Shown here: piece after piece, positions 26,860 to 40,722 of the stretch | Layout: each line of letters begins with the position of its first letter | Position numbering within the stretch: position 1 is the stretch's first letter | Assembly (NCBI GenBank): GCA_949358305.1 | Contig: OX442315.1 | Location: 24,206,427 to 24,270,426 of the forward strand | Origin: Strigamia acuminata | Taxonomy: Eukaryota > Arthropoda > Chilopoda > Geophilomorpha > Linotaeniidae | Length of the DNA stretch: 64,000 bases | Direction: 5' to 3' | The notes under the pieces: model-generated | The model's database searches: none | The model's input: only the letters and a program-made list of their open reading frames with translations | Told to the model about the DNA's origin: nothing | Translations under genes and position numbers: made by a program

Positions 26860-27410
26860 CCACATTATGTTTGACAGTTCAATCAGGTAACTCGTTTGCC
26901 AATAACTCACCTCCTCATGTGTGCGAGGCTCCCGCTACTTTTATGATGCAATAACATTTCATCGTGATCATCCTCAAGAAAAGTCTCCCCTTCATCACTG
27001 AATTGATTCAACAGCCAAAAGCGACTCACTTCACTCCACGCCACCCCTCCCCTCCCCCTTCCCATTCCCACATTACCGCCATTTATTCCTCTACGACTAA
27101 TTTTATTCCTCGAAACGCACTCACCGAACTAAATGATTCGCACTTGACCAGTCAAAAAATCAAAAGTGGCGCAAACGACCCAACAAACAAACAATTACGG
27201 CGCCGAGAACAAAGTGAAAGGGCTATGCAGACAAGTGTAATCTCGTGTTGTAGGGGGCGCTTTTGGGCGTCTTCGCACTGAGCTTGAGACGCCGATGAGG
27301 CCTGGAGGGCAAAGACATTTTACGCAATTCATTTGCCGCCGGGTAAATGAAAAACTCGAGTTTCGACTTTTTATTTTTCAACTGCAAATCAATAGTGCCG
27401 CTAGTGGAAG

Positions 27411-27424
27411 GCAGATGGCGCACG
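27411..27424 (+). promoter_or_regulatory. CTCF-like site GCAGATGGCGCACG
   Basis: This shares GCAGATGGCGC with the site at 26845 and is in the same orientation. The preceding CTAGTGGAAG resembles the upstream part of some CTCF sites. It is a motif match only. Confidence 0.35.
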
Positions 27425-30154
27425 TAGTCCTCAATTGAAGAGTTAATGTGAACATTAGAGAGAGGAGAAAAAAATATTTCAATCCGAATAGCTTCTTAAC
27501 TGACCACCATCGCTTTCTTTTTCCAAACATTGATTTTCGTGTCATTGTCTTCAGCAATTGTCTGCCAAAAGCTCACCAGATACGAAATCGATTCCAGAAA
27601 TTTGACTCGCATCGCTAAATTAAATTCGTTTTACTCGCCAACTACGAATTAAACCGTATTATTGTCTGGTAATCTCGCGCAAATCTGGTTTTTTAAATTA
27701 AAAGTTACGAAAAACAAATGTGCATTTTGCGTGATGCCAAATTCTCAAAACACAATTAAATTAACTATTCGTGCACAAGTTCGGACTTTAATTAAATTTA
27801 CTCAATAATAAAACTAATTAAAACAACAAAGTTCTCGACCTTCAGAGGCGTAACCAGGCTGTTAACGTTTGCACTTAAACTTAAATGTAAATACATCCAC
27901 ACTTATGTTTGTTTAAATAGTCTCGAGGGTTAGTAAGAAGCAAAGATGTTTTTCTGATTAAATCCCAAATCATGACGCACAAATACGAGAATTCGCGGCT
28001 AATTCGGCGAAATGTTGTTCTCGACAGAGTTGTTTTTAAAGAAAAATTAATTTTTCATCAGACAACAAGAGGCGAGCACTCGATAATCGTGCGGAGTGAA
28101 AGGTTTAATGTGTTTGCTCATCTTGACAATTTCGATTGTGCTAACCACGTGTGTAACTGACAACTTCCTCGACCGACGGTCTCCACTCGACGTAAATCGA
28201 GGGAAAAGCGCTTTTGTTTTCTACTGATTAATCTATACAGCGCCGTCAGCTGCGCACGTCACGTCCATCCCAACTAAACAATACACAACACTTCCGGTTT
28301 GGAGGATTAAAATGGCGACACTTGTGCGTCCCAATTCGCTTCTCGCTTTAGATGCATTTGTCACGTGGACGGCGGACGTGCCGCGTGGCGGGCGTCGCAG
28401 CTTAAGCTCATCCGATGCCAAACATCCTAAATGCGAACTCAACCGTCACCAAAATAATTATTTTTGCCTCCCTTCTAACGCTGACTGCATTATACGAAAT
28501 AATATCCTTTTTTTCCTCCCTAACAATTCCAAAAAGAGAGAAAAACCGAGAAAAGAAAAGAAAAGTAAAAAAAAAAAAAAAAAAATGGGAATCAATTCAG
28601 TTGGCTCGCAATCATTGATTTTTATTCTTTCCAATTCGGATGAAGAAATACTATCCGTAGTATAAAAAAAATGGTGACACCTGAGACAAAAAAAAACAGA
28701 ACCATTTGCCAAGTTGAGATCAATTAGTTTTGTCCATTGAATTGGCGCGTCCAATACTTACAGGAGCACAAAAAAATTGATAGATAAACATTGCCCGAAA
28801 CACAAACATCTAATTCTAATCATAAATTTTTTCTCTTGCTTAAATTATTTTTTTTCCTGACAAAACTGTCACCAGACGTCTCGTCAAGTCTTCTCAAGAA
28901 GCCATTAGAAAATAGATAGGCCAGGTGGAAGCTCGGGTGGAAGGGCTGACGTTTGCACTCGCCATCCTTATCTGTTGGCTATGATGCCATCATGGTCGAA
29001 CGAAAGAAGCGAGTGTAGAAGTTTTTTTTATTTCATGCCGCCTTGGGACGTTGATGCGTGGGCGGGTATACAAATGATGTAATTTGTCGCCGTCACACCT
29101 TCCATTTCCATGATTTGGTCTAATGATGCGGTCACACACACCATGACAGTCGTACAACTATTTATATTCGAAATAAAGTTTTAAAAAAAAAATTTAAAAT
29201 AACCAAATTCCCCTTTTAACGTTTTATATAATATTTTTTGAATACTTAATTCAAGGCATCGACCTCAACTTCATTACCGAACACGGGAAAAACAATGTTC
29301 TTTGCACCACTTATCACCCGATTATACCTGTCAATTGCAATGCAGGTGAATAGCGGGTAGGGATGGCGCGTGTTTAGGCGTCGAAGGATTTGCACAATGA
29401 CATCGATATTGTGCCATTAAGTGGCGGGGCGCCTCACTAGGGCTGCTGATGCAAGTATTAAAATTTTATTAGAAAAACTTTGCTGCCTGCAAGAAAACTC
29501 CATCTTGGGCAAGTGTTGTTTATTTAATAACTTTCGCCGAATGGTTTGTGGTGATTTGAATGCATAGACTGCGCTCTCAATAATTTAGACACCCACACAC
29601 AAGTGATACAAACTTGCGCCTTAACTCGCACGCCGTCTTAATATTCCGTCCATAATGGTTTATGCATCGGTCGCAAACAACTCTCACCCAGTGGCGCCAG
29701 CATACAAAACACAAAAGCCGTCCGTATACATATCTTTTGGTGGTGCTCGTCCCACCACCTCCCCGGCACACACCACGCCATACCCTACGCCGCTTCTTCG
29801 TCTTTTCATCCTTCTACTACCGCCACCTTGTCAAGCTTTATTCCGGAATGTCATCCGCGAGTTGACAGTGAAAATGAGGCAAATTGAGCCGAGCCCGCCA
29901 ATGGCACCCCGTGAGTGCTGTATGCACAAGCGACGAAACACAAATTGATAAATGCATCGCTTTGACAAGAACGAAGAGACAGACACCAGCAAAAATCATT
30001 ACTGTAATTTTTCAAGAAATAAACAGCGCTTTAGTCCGACGAATGCCATCAAAAGGCTCGGCTCACTTTCCTGCAGATGGGCGCTACTAGCAAAAGACGA
30101 ATCAGTCGACATACTCCATTGTGTCAGCCCATAAAGAAAAGAAAAGAAGTTTAA

Positions 30155-30187
<33 letters not shown>

Positions 30188-30290
30188 AAAAAATGAAGTG
30201 AAAAAATGAAGCGAAAAAAAGGGGTCAGGCTGATGAAGCGGAAAACTTTCTTATTTATTATTATTTTTATTTATTTATTTATTTATTTAT
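30155..30290. repeat. (GAAA)n followed by (TTAT)n
   Basis: About eight GAAA units (30155-30190) pass through an A/G-rich stretch into a TTAT/TTTA tract (about 30251-30290). The change from a purine-rich to a T-rich repeat makes the block partly self-complementary. Confidence 0.85.
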
Positions 30291-31899
30291 TTTTTTACTA
30301 AAAAAAAATGATAATTTTAATACAGTATTATAAGTCGAATATATGGATAGTAGCAAGTGCGGGGTGTGTACTTAATCCCTTTCTTAACAGACCCCTTCTC
30401 ATTTCCTGGGGACAATTGCGTGGTCAGTTAGATTTGTCTCGACGAAGGTCAATCAATTTCCAATTGCCACCAGATTGTGGCTAGCTCTAAGTGAGACCAC
30501 AAACTGACCACTCGCTCACATTAACACCCATCAACCTAACAAACCGCACTGACCATCAAGTGGTCCCATTAACACCGTCGACAACACACGCCCACGCCCC
30601 AGTCCAACCCTTAACCCTCCTTCTCTATTTCTTACTCATCAAAGAGTTGCACACGCTGCGGATAATGATGGGGATTGATGTCGGTGCGTTATAAGCACCT
30701 CCACCGGGCTCGCTTATGAGCTCGGACATTTTAAAGAAACAGTTAGAGCAGCTGTCACTCTGAAATATGGTTAGTAGCAGCAGGTGGTTTGCAAGCGCAA
30801 GAACAATGCCATTAGACGGCGCTGTCTCCTCGCCGATTAATTATTCACAATCCCCAGTTAAATCCCTCTCACTGGATGAATCAACAGCGCCATAAAATTC
30901 GACCAATTAAATCGCGAGACGCTGCCAAACAAAAGACGTGTGCGCCGTATCGACTAATTTCTCGTCGCAACGACCGCCATCTGCGTCGCTCCTCGCTCCT
31001 CGCTCGTCCCCGTCCCCGTCCGCAAAGAACTGGATGGCTGGCGTCTAGGCCCCAGTCTCAGAAAACTAGCCCCGAGTCAAAGTCAATCACGGCTTCGGAA
31101 ACATCGAAGGATCCATATTCATGTTATTTAGTCGGTCCTGATTACATAAGCATGTGAAATGACTGCGGATCGAGTTATAGAACACATTAGCAAGTCTAAT
31201 AGAACGATCAACTTCAAATGAGATCTGGCAACGGAGAAGAGTAGAGGAGAGGACGCTTCAGTTCGTGACATCTGCGCCCCTTCCCATTTTTCGCTCATTC
31301 GATTCCGAATCCCCCCACTTGTGTTTTACCTGGTCAATCGCACTCCCGCCCGTTCCACCAACAATCTCTTTAAACACTGACCTCCACTCGTCATTTCCCC
31401 GTCATCAACTTGAACAAATTTATGCAACACAATAAACGTCACCCTTTACGACGCATAAAATTCTTCCCCTCCTCCGTCCTACATTTGACCTTTAACCCGC
31501 ACTTTGAAATTCTCTCGCTCGCACATCGCAACGTCAACAAATCTTTGGATAAGCAGCCGATGCTTCTTCTATTTCTTTTTTTTCTCTTTTTTCGTTTGCC
31601 CAAGGGGGGTGTCTAGGGTCGGTGTCAGCAGTTGGTAGGTCGAATCAATCTCGGATAGGGGTGGAAGGAAAATGCAAATTACATTCGGATCATCGATGGA
31701 TGGTTGGGAGGAGGAAAAGGACGGGATGGGAATCAAGTCTTGCCTCGAGTCCAGTGCAATTTGAATTTGTTCCTGACATGAAGCGATGACAGGTGACATC
31801 ATTTACTCTCTGCGTTTCTAATTTACACTGCGGTAATAAAATTGCTTCGACCAATTGATCCGATGGATGGGTCCGCGAGGTTCGCTATTCCGGGGTCAG

Positions 31900-31913
31900 C
31901 CAACAGCTGTTGG
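31900..31913. promoter_or_regulatory. 14-bp palindrome centred on a CAGCTG E-box
   Basis: CCAACAGCTGTTGG is a perfect dyad with the E-box CAGCTG in the middle, a preferred class of site for bHLH dimers such as MyoD- or Twist/Achaete-Scute-type proteins. Binding is inferred from the motif only. Confidence 0.35.
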
Positions 31914-34200
31914 TGCTCCACCCCCGCGTCGCGATTTTAATTCCTCGTCTCACAACTGAATCAAAAATTCCCACTTGACTGCGCCTGCAATTGATTTCTA
32001 AACAAGTAGAAAATTAATTTCTTTTCTTTACATTTTACATTTTTAATTTTTAATTTCTAATTTTTAGTTTCACTTTTGATTTCTTATTTGAACAAAAAAT
32101 TTCATTAATTCCAAAAAAAAAAAAAACTTAAGAATTTTTTTTTTGGTTTAATTTCAATGACCAATGGCCAGTAAATTAAAAAAAAATCCTTAAAAAGTGT
32201 GTGCTTCGCACTCAGTTATTAGGAACGAGTGGAGTAAATGGGTTGCAATTAGCAATGTTTCACTGGAAAATAGCATCTCATTAAGGCAACGGGCCAGCAA
32301 AAATCCAAACTGGGCGATAAATCAAAAGCGAGATGGCACGAACCAACTTTTCCCTTAATTGCGTTCTTTAATCACGACTCGCTCCTCATTTCGAAATGAA
32401 GGACAGCATCAGATTCGAAATGCGATGCAAGTATAGCGGAGCAGACGCAGCTGTACAACAGGGGAGGGACAGTGGAGGAGGTAAGCGCCGTTACCAGGCA
32501 ACGAGCATCAGATGCGCCGCGTTATTTTCCTTCATTTGCGCAAATAATACTATTATCCGTCTCAGAAGGGAGCGTTTCTCGGCCAAGTCGGTTCGATTAA
32601 TTATTCCATTCACAATTTTCTGTCATTGCAGCTCATAATTGTTTTAATTGCGAGGTAGAGTAAAGCAGGGAGAGTTAGTGGGCTTCGCCTGGGGTCTAAT
32701 GAGACGCTGCCATTGCAACATTAATGCACGATAATGTGTTTTGGTGGCGGGCGTGCGCTCAGATAATCGCACGAGGTCATCATCCAGGAGCCGTTTTGTG
32801 GGCGGGCGGGTGATTCTGGGATAGAGTGAAATCCCAAACACCCCCTCCCTTCCGCTCGCCAATTTCAATTCGGTCACAATATTTACCGCCGGTCGTTACT
32901 ACGCATGCTGTTCTGCAATTAAGATGCGTTTTTCATTTTTAATTGTGAAACTCTAATAACGTTCCAATAAAAAGTTATAAAAACCTAATTACAGCCATGC
33001 ATTTTTATTGCATGCAGATTGAGAGAACAACGCGTGCACCCCCTCTCTTCCTCTCTCTCATAAGAAAAAAAAAATGGACTTGAAAAAAAATTTTCAACCC
33101 CCTCCTTCCACAATCGAAGCAACTATTATTATACACGCGGCTGGCAATTTTATTGAATTTTACTTTTTTTTTTTTTTTCTTCTACTAGAATTCCGTGCAT
33201 GGCAAAATGAGTTCGCCCGGCATTAAGTGGTAATTATCAGGTTATTATTTCTGTGTGGCTAAAGCTTGTTATTGTGCGTTTCGGCAAAACATAGGCGCTG
33301 CTGCATGTTGCTGTTGCTTGTTTACGCACAAGCCGCAGCGGGGCGCCACCATCGAGGCGCAATGAAACTTGCGAACACGTCATTACCACACAATCATCCC
33401 AATGCGAATTTTATTAAAAGTTTTGCATTGCATTTCATTTTTCTTCAGGTGGGTTAAATAATATAAAGTGTTTATTTTTTTTAAAAGAGAAGAAATAAAT
33501 CCATACATTGTGGGCTTTTTAACTACTGCTGTTATTATATTAAAGTTTCTTCTATCGCGCACGCACACTGAAACCTCGACACGAGCAAATCAAAATGAGA
33601 TCCGACCAACTGTGTTTATGTTTATATTAGAAAATGAAAACTGACAAAAAAAAATATTTTTCTTAAACAAAAAAAAATAATAATAATAATGTAAAGAAAA
33701 AAAAAATTAAAAATTAAACGATTTCAAACGTTTGAAAAGCACGTTTAATGAGCACCATAAAGCAAATGGAAAATGACCAACACGTCAAAACGCTTAATTC
33801 GCTCTAAGATTCATCGTAGCCGTGTGCGAACCGTGCTTAATAAGATTTAGGTGTGAAAACAATAAAATAAGCGAGGTGAGATGAAGGTTAATTTGGGCCC
33901 CGATATAAAAATGGCAGCGTCGGGAGACGCCACTTGCCACTTTAATTCGATTGGAAAGCAACTTGCAAAATGCGAACACGTCAGGTCATCGGGACGTCGA
34001 AATTCAATTGAGGAACGCCATTGCTACAATTATTAAGCTGCAGGAAATTGTCGCTGCTCTCATTAGACCTGCCATTGATGGCCGAGGATTAAGAGGACGA
34101 CGTGAAGCGGAAGCCATCGGCTTCTTGGTCACAAACCAGACACATTTACGAATCGTCTTTACTAAATGAAACGATGCAATTGGAAAAATGAGAAACAAAT

Positions 34201-36840
34201 TCGAGATATCAAATTAAGAAAGTTTTTTTTAAAAAAAAAAATACAAATTACTCTGCTTTATAACTCTACTTAGCCATATTTTATCTACTGCTACATACAT
34301 CCACATGCCGTATATTTATTTATTTAATTTAGAAATAATATGGTACAAACGTTTCTGGTTTGATTGAAGGTTCGATCCAGTATAATTCAATTTTCAAGGC
34401 CGGCCAAATAAACCTACGGACAATTTTGACGTTATGTAAACACTAATTTATATTTAAGTGATGCTTTTAATAAAATGATTTTTTTTTTTATCCCTTGATA
34501 AATGTTTTTGAATATATTAAATTTCTTTGTGATTTCTTTGTGTTTTACTTGTGGTACAGCAAGAAATAAAAGAGATCTTACATAAGCCGCCCATGTCTTA
34601 TTATATATATACATAGCAAAAACATAAATTCTTTTTATAGAGATTATATCAAATTAATATCTGACATAAAAATCTTCAACGTAAGCAGATTAAGCTCATC
34701 AATTTTTTTTTCTTTCTTTTTCTTAACTGTTTAAAATATCAGCATGAAATTTTTTTTCTCGGAAAAAAATTAACCTTCGCCAATGGGCAATTTAAGTTCA
34801 TTTTCTAAGTAATCACTTCTTTGTTATTTTTTTTCCCTCTTCCTAAATAATTTGGTCATTAAGAAACTGCTGAAACTCGAGCTCATACCTCAATTTCCGA
34901 TAATATCGAGTGAATACTATATAATCATTTTTTCCAAAATTAATTTCAAATATTTCACAACAATTATTTTTCAAATTACTGAACCGTATTTTTAGGAATC
35001 GAAACCAAAATAATTCAGAATAAAAATAAAATTAACTTAAAAATAGTACAATAATTTACATTCATTTACCAACCAAGTTAATGAGCATTCTCCCATGATT
35101 ATGATTTAGAATGACGTGAAATTACTATTCTTATAAACCTATGCGAAGTCAGGGGTCAACCATATAAATCACCGTACACTACAAACATTCGAAATTAAAA
35201 TCACGACTTTTTAAATAACTTAAATATCCTAGCAGTAGGATCCCAGTAATTTTGTTGTTTGATTACAATTTACAATTTTTTTTCTAAATGCAAAACAAAA
35301 TTAGTTAATTCCTTATTAACAGTGGTTTAGTAGAGCCAGGTCGCACAAGGCGTCGCCAGGTAATTCGTTTAGTTGCCAAGGCCAACACTAAATTCAATGC
35401 TACCTTAACTATTGGGCTATAGCCCCAGCTATAGTCCAGAGGGAAAAGCTTTTAAGGACAGCGACACCGAAGCAATTCACGTTACTTTTATCACAAACAA
35501 ATGTGATTTCTTAACAATATATTTTGTTTTCATTTATGAATCCACATTAAATATATTTATTTCAACTTATTCTCAATTATTATCATTAAAAAAATGTGAC
35601 ACACTTTCACTGGAAAGATTCTCATATTTTTTCTTCAAAAGTCGTGTTTTCGATGTTTGTGTTTTATCTTTTAGCAACACAAAAAAAAAACAGAAACACC
35701 TATAATACTCACAACACGACTTTTTGAGTGCAGTTATGGTCTATTGTGTCTGTTATAAAAAATCAAAATTTCAAAAATAAATAAATTAAAATATTGACTA
35801 AAATATCGATATTTTGCTAATAAAATACCGATTTGTGTACACTCAATTTTTTTTTACTTGATTAATGCATCCTAGAATAATTGTTTTAAAAGACTACACC
35901 GCTGCATATTACTTCCTGAGCATTAAACTATCAACTGACCATATTAGAATCTGAATTACATAAACCCAAAACTCGACACCTGTGCCGAATGTAATAAACC
36001 CAACCATATGCTAAAAGAGAGTAACTTAAATATAATATCATAGACTATATAAACGTACAAACTCCCCATTTACTATTCAGAAAAGGACCCACACATCATA
36101 ACAACCTCAACGTAAGCAAAATAATAAATAAATAGCTGAAAACAAACAAACATTCTGCAAGATTTACCAGAGAAAAAAAAACTTTCGAAAACAAATCAAA
36201 AATATATAGCTGGAAAGAGTTTATCTGCATTTCGTAGCAAACCTAAAAACAAACAAAACAAAACAAAAATAACTTTAAGGCAATAACGATCAGAGTTGCG
36301 CGCAAATTAAATATTTGTATGCTAATTAAACATTAAAAAAAAAAGAATCTTTTTATTGTTCTTTCCTTTAAAGTAAGAGAAATATCTAATCACGTAATTA
36401 TAAATGTGCCTTCAGTGAAAGCATTTCCGAGTGTAAATCCATTTATACCATCATTTCATGGAAGAGAAGCCATTTCTTTATGGCCAAATTTCATTATAAT
36501 TAAATGATTTTGTTACCAGAAAAAATGAAACAAAAATGTTAATTACATTATACAAAAACCTACTTCACTTAAAACCAAAATCAATACGTAATAGAATAAT
36601 AAATTTAAATTTATAGAATGCATAACGAAATTTAATTCAACACCAAAACTTAAAATTCCATTTTCTTTCAACTTTTCATAACACAAAAACAATTTAATAA
36701 AATAAAACAATAAAACATAAATTAAAAATGAATTAAAAATAATTGTAAAAAAAGTAATTTCACTTTGGTTGCTTTGCTCATTTGTGTTTGGCCTCGCTGC
36801 ACTTTCACGGGGCGTCTTAGCGAATTTATGGAACACTAAT
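34201..36840. other. AT-rich block
   Basis: Base composition falls sharply in G and C over about 2.6 kb, with a small exception near 35330-35470 (CAAGGCGTCGCCAGG and a CTATAG pair). I found no coding signal, no transposon ends and no clear tandem repeat. It begins with a T8/A11 junction (34223-34241). It could be a decayed insertion or a separate composition domain. Confidence 0.6.
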
Positions 36841-38935
36841 AGCCGAGGTTAAAACGGAGGTCCGGCGCCAGACTGCGGCCATCTTAATGAAAACGCCATT
36901 AAGGGAGGGGTTGGTGTGAGCGCGTTAATGGTCACAGACTTGTCCTGCTTTTATTGTAGACTCCATTTGCTTAGACATCATTGATTGGGCTACAGTGCGG
37001 GACTTCTAATTAACGGCCTGGGCAGTATTAATCAACTACACAGCGTTTCCTTGCACAACTCCTCCAGGCACCACCACTACCAACACGTTCGTCTCTTGCG
37101 ACATGTCTTCGCTTTCCGTCCACATTCGCATCGATTACGACTGCATGTCCCTTTAATACCGCGCAATAACGTTGCCGGGCAATTCGCATGTGCGTAACGA
37201 AAGGATTGCCCAATTTCACTCCTCCCGCCCACGTGGCAGACCAATTAAATCCGGACCCGTCTTGTGGAAACTTTGTGCTTTTAATTAGACCAATTTCGTG
37301 TCGCGCCGCGCGCACATGCGCGTTCATCACTTCCTCACATTCAGTCACGGCCTATTCTAATTAGCTGGAATTGAAGCAAATACAAAAAGTAAAGGTGAGA
37401 AGAGGAAGAAAAAGGGCGAAGGGAAAGAACAAGGGGAGAAAAAGAAGAAGAAGAAGAGGGAAGAGGGAAGAGGGACACAATCAAAAGTCGATTAAGAATC
37501 CCGCACGAGAAAAGTTCCATTAAGAGGTAGTGTGCAGGTAAACAGGCGAGCGTCCAATGATGTCTGCTCGATTAGCCCCAACCACCAACATTAATTAACC
37601 TTATTTCTTGGATGGCGTGTCCTCTACTCGATTGATTGCTCACTCTGTGGCCACAGGCTGTTTGTGAGTTAATGTGTGTGCAAAGGGGAAGAAGAAAGAG
37701 GGAGAGGGAAAAAAGAAGTAGCACCTCGCTTCCTTCTTTCCATCTCTCATTTTTGCGGCCGATGACCTCAACGATGACCGTTGTCGTCTTGTCTCGGTCG
37801 TGCTAGCTGCCCGCGCGGTGGAATATTCGGCGAGTTAGGCGCGGGGCTTTTTTTCCTCGACGACTGATTGATGTGGACATGCGAAGATGCTCGGTAGTCA
37901 TGACAACCCGGCCTTAAGAAAGCCCGGTGCCATCCTCCCTCTGGCGGCGGCAGTGACAGTGGCGATCAATAAGCAAACTGGATCACGGAATTTATTATTA
38001 CCCAGGAGAGCACTGGCGTCCATCCCCCCTCCCTCCCACCCCCGTCTACGTGGGCAGCTGCAGGGAAAGAAAAGACAAAAACAGATTACAACGCGTGCGG
38101 GGGTTTCAGCTCGCAAATAATGCCGAGAATTTTAAAAGCGCTCTCATCTCTCCCTCGCGGCGAACTCCATCTGAAAACGAGGCTCAAGCATAATCATGAA
38201 ATTTGGACCAACGACAATCAAGTCTATAAAGTACATCGCAACATATTGAAACGACGTGACGAGACGCAATAACAACTGCTGACCAACCCGTCATTCGGTT
38301 GCCATGGAAACTAAACATCTTCAACCAAACGAGGCGCTAATCCGTTTCCTTTCCACTTTTATTTTCAAATATAAATAAATACAAAGTCGAAACAGAAACG
38401 CCGCGCGCATAAACAAGAAAGAAAGAAAGAAAGAGAGTAGAGAGAGAAAGTCGCATAATTACAGGTGCCACCGATATGTGTCGGGATGTTTTAAAGAATT
38501 CATTTACGCTTCAAGCAGTTAATTGCGCTTTATTGCAATTGCCGTGCATTTGCATAAGAAACTCGTAACCACACACCCACACACTCAGTCTTTGCGCCAC
38601 TATTGATTAACAAATAAAGTGCTAATTACAACGGCACTCACAATGGATTCGAATTCAGCGCGTTGCGGGGTCTCAACCCTTCCACTCCATTAAACGGAAA
38701 CAGGAAGCTGTATACATTATTTGCGTGAGAAACGGCGTCCGCTCCCTTTTTTCACGGCTCCCCACTTCAACCCTTTCGTACATCCAACCCGCAATTAAAA
38801 CACGGCAATTAAAACACAAATGATACCCATAGTTCTTTGCTGTCAGGGTCAGGAGGTCATCAAAGACGAGTTTACCCTCCCCAATCCTTTGTCGTCGCGT
38901 GTTTTCGAATACATTGAGCACCCCCTTCTCTCTCT

Positions 38936-38972
38936 CATTCCCTTCTCTCTCTCTCTTTCTCTCTCTCTCTCC
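38936..38972. repeat. (CT)n microsatellite
   Basis: Interrupted CT repeat. On the minus strand it reads GAGAGAG, the GAGA-factor type of sequence common in arthropod regulatory DNA. A similar run is at 41216-41234. Confidence 0.85.
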
Positions 38973-39314
38973 CATCCCGTCGCATCACGCAAAAAGGCAA
39001 CAGCAGTGGCAAGCTGCACAAGCGGCATCAAGCGCATGATTCATGTTGCAAGAGGACAGCTATCATTAATGGCGGCAAAACATTATCCCGTGCCAGCTTT
39101 CTTCTTCCATTAAAGCCAATTTGAAAGTGTGTGAGGATAAATAATGTGGCAAATGGCAGGAGAAGTTGGCTGCAGACAAATTGCCATGCGCACATACACT
39201 CACAACCTCATATCGAAGATTAAATTCTAAGATCGCGCTGCTCGTCATCATCGCCCGTCAAGTGCCCAATAAACTCCTCCTCCACTCTTATCTAGACAAC
39301 CCCTTCAGCACCGG

Positions 39315-39328
39315 AGATGGCGCCATCT
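39315..39328. promoter_or_regulatory. 14-bp palindrome AGATGGCGCCATCT (CTCF- or Pho/YY1-like dyad)
   Basis: The sequence is an exact dyad of AGATGGC. Each half resembles the core of insect CTCF sites (AGATGGCGC) and also contains GCCAT, the core of Pho/YY1 sites. It is the only place in the desert where two RTGGCGC cores overlap head to head in this form. Confidence 0.4.
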
Positions 39329-40696
39329 GGCGACGTAACGCAACTCCTCCAAGCGGCGACAGTAGACGACCACCACCTGCAAATACCCCCACCCGCACCC
39401 CCATCCATGCCGCCCTTAAGGGACGGATCACTCGCGCCCTCTTTCCACTGAGCACTGACCCTTTCACTCGGGATTCAGTTGCCAAGTATCGAGGACAAAA
39501 TGGATCTAGTTGACCAACCCCTTACACAAAAGATGCACAGGGACTATCGCATTTCCTAGTCCGTGAGACCCGCCAATCGCTCGACCCCCGACCGATGGCC
39601 AACTCCAATTTCAACCCGCAGCCACACAATAAGCGGCCAAGAAGTCGTCACCTGGTAAGGAAAGAAAGAAAGGAAGTTTCTTGGGCAGCCGTTGTTTCTT
39701 CCCCCCACCCCGCGTTTGGCATTTTTCTGCCATTTTCTGATTCATCATCGCTTGTGGACATAGGACTAAAAATGTGCACGTTTCTTATCCGCGTTTGCAG
39801 CTCGATTTATGGCTTTCATATCAGCTGCAATGGAGGCTGCTTTATGAGGATGGACGCGTGAGACGCGCCAGATTAAATAAACCACCCTCAATCACGTCTG
39901 CTGTTGTTATCAGGTGCAAATTTACGCCTTTTCTCGTCCGAGAGGAAAGAAGGCGTGTATCTTAGCAATGAAAATGGATTCTTGTCCAAAACTTTTGTAT
40001 TTCCTCCACTTTCGAGCAATCTGCAATCTTAGTTGAAATAAACAAACCTCCCACACTTTTTCAACCGTCTCTTATTTTCACGCCTTCTCTTCGCATTCCC
40101 TTCCTCCGTGCATACGAGACAAGTAAAAAGCCTGGGTGGCCATTTTAATTTGACATTGATTGATTAGGTTTTGATTCGCCTACGCTTCGGCCACCAGTGG
40201 ACTCTCGCATCTCAATCAATAAACAGACAAAAGACGCCCCTTCATTATGCCCTGTGCCCTCACTTGTATTTCTCATCCACGAAAACCCAGTTGCAACTTG
40301 ACTCGCTCCGAGAAATTTCCGCTGTCCGACTTGTCGTCTCAAGAGAAAATTGACAGGTGTCTGCACTACTGGACACGAATTGCAAACTCCAAATTCAATC
40401 AAGGTCATTTTAAATTCAATTAAATTCAAGCAGCCCCCGTGATTTTTCCTTCAACAAATTCCGCTCACACGTCGCATTATACACTCGAGGTCAGGAGAGG
40501 GTTAAGCATTCGAGTTTGTTCAGCGATTAAGATCTTTAGACAAGTCAGCATTCGGATGAGAGATTTTTTTTTTTGGTCGCTTCTCGCCCCATCTTGCAGC
40601 ACGCAGGAGAGATGTGAAGGGACATTCCTTCTTGGGTCCTGATAATATCCATTTGGAACTCGCTGATTGAGTACTCTCTATACAAGGCGCATGGTG

Positions 40697-40722
40697 GAAG
40701 CGGCAGCGGCAGCGGCAGCGAA
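40697..40722. repeat. (GGCAGC)n hexanucleotide repeat
   Basis: About four units of GCGGCA. It gives an alanine run in one short open frame, but nothing else marks that frame as coding. Confidence 0.8.

Larger units (their letters stand above)
19923..34200. other. Non-coding desert, middle part
   Basis: No gene is recognisable. The part from 19,923 to about 21,150 is AT-rich; after that the composition is mixed. It contains octamers at 21593, 25157 and 31672, CTCF-like cores at 25181, 26847, 27166, 27413, 29691, 30887 and 33343, microsatellites and the C15 tract. An AAAATGGCGAC start-like context near 28310 heads a GC-richer 100-bp patch, but its frame runs into a poly-Lys tract and is not believable as a gene. 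Confidence 0.7.

Noticed and set aside
28312-28665. 117-codon frame starting in a good initiation context
   Set aside because: After about 40 residues it runs through a Lys-rich low-complexity tract generated by poly(A). Only the start region was kept, as a possible promoter signal.
30155-30290. Possible CRISPR-like or satellite array
   Set aside because: The units are simple tetranucleotides without spacers. This is an ordinary microsatellite.
34370-34380. GGTTCGATCC, resembling a tRNA B box
   Set aside because: No A box or acceptor stem lies at the right distance, and the last B-box bases do not fit.
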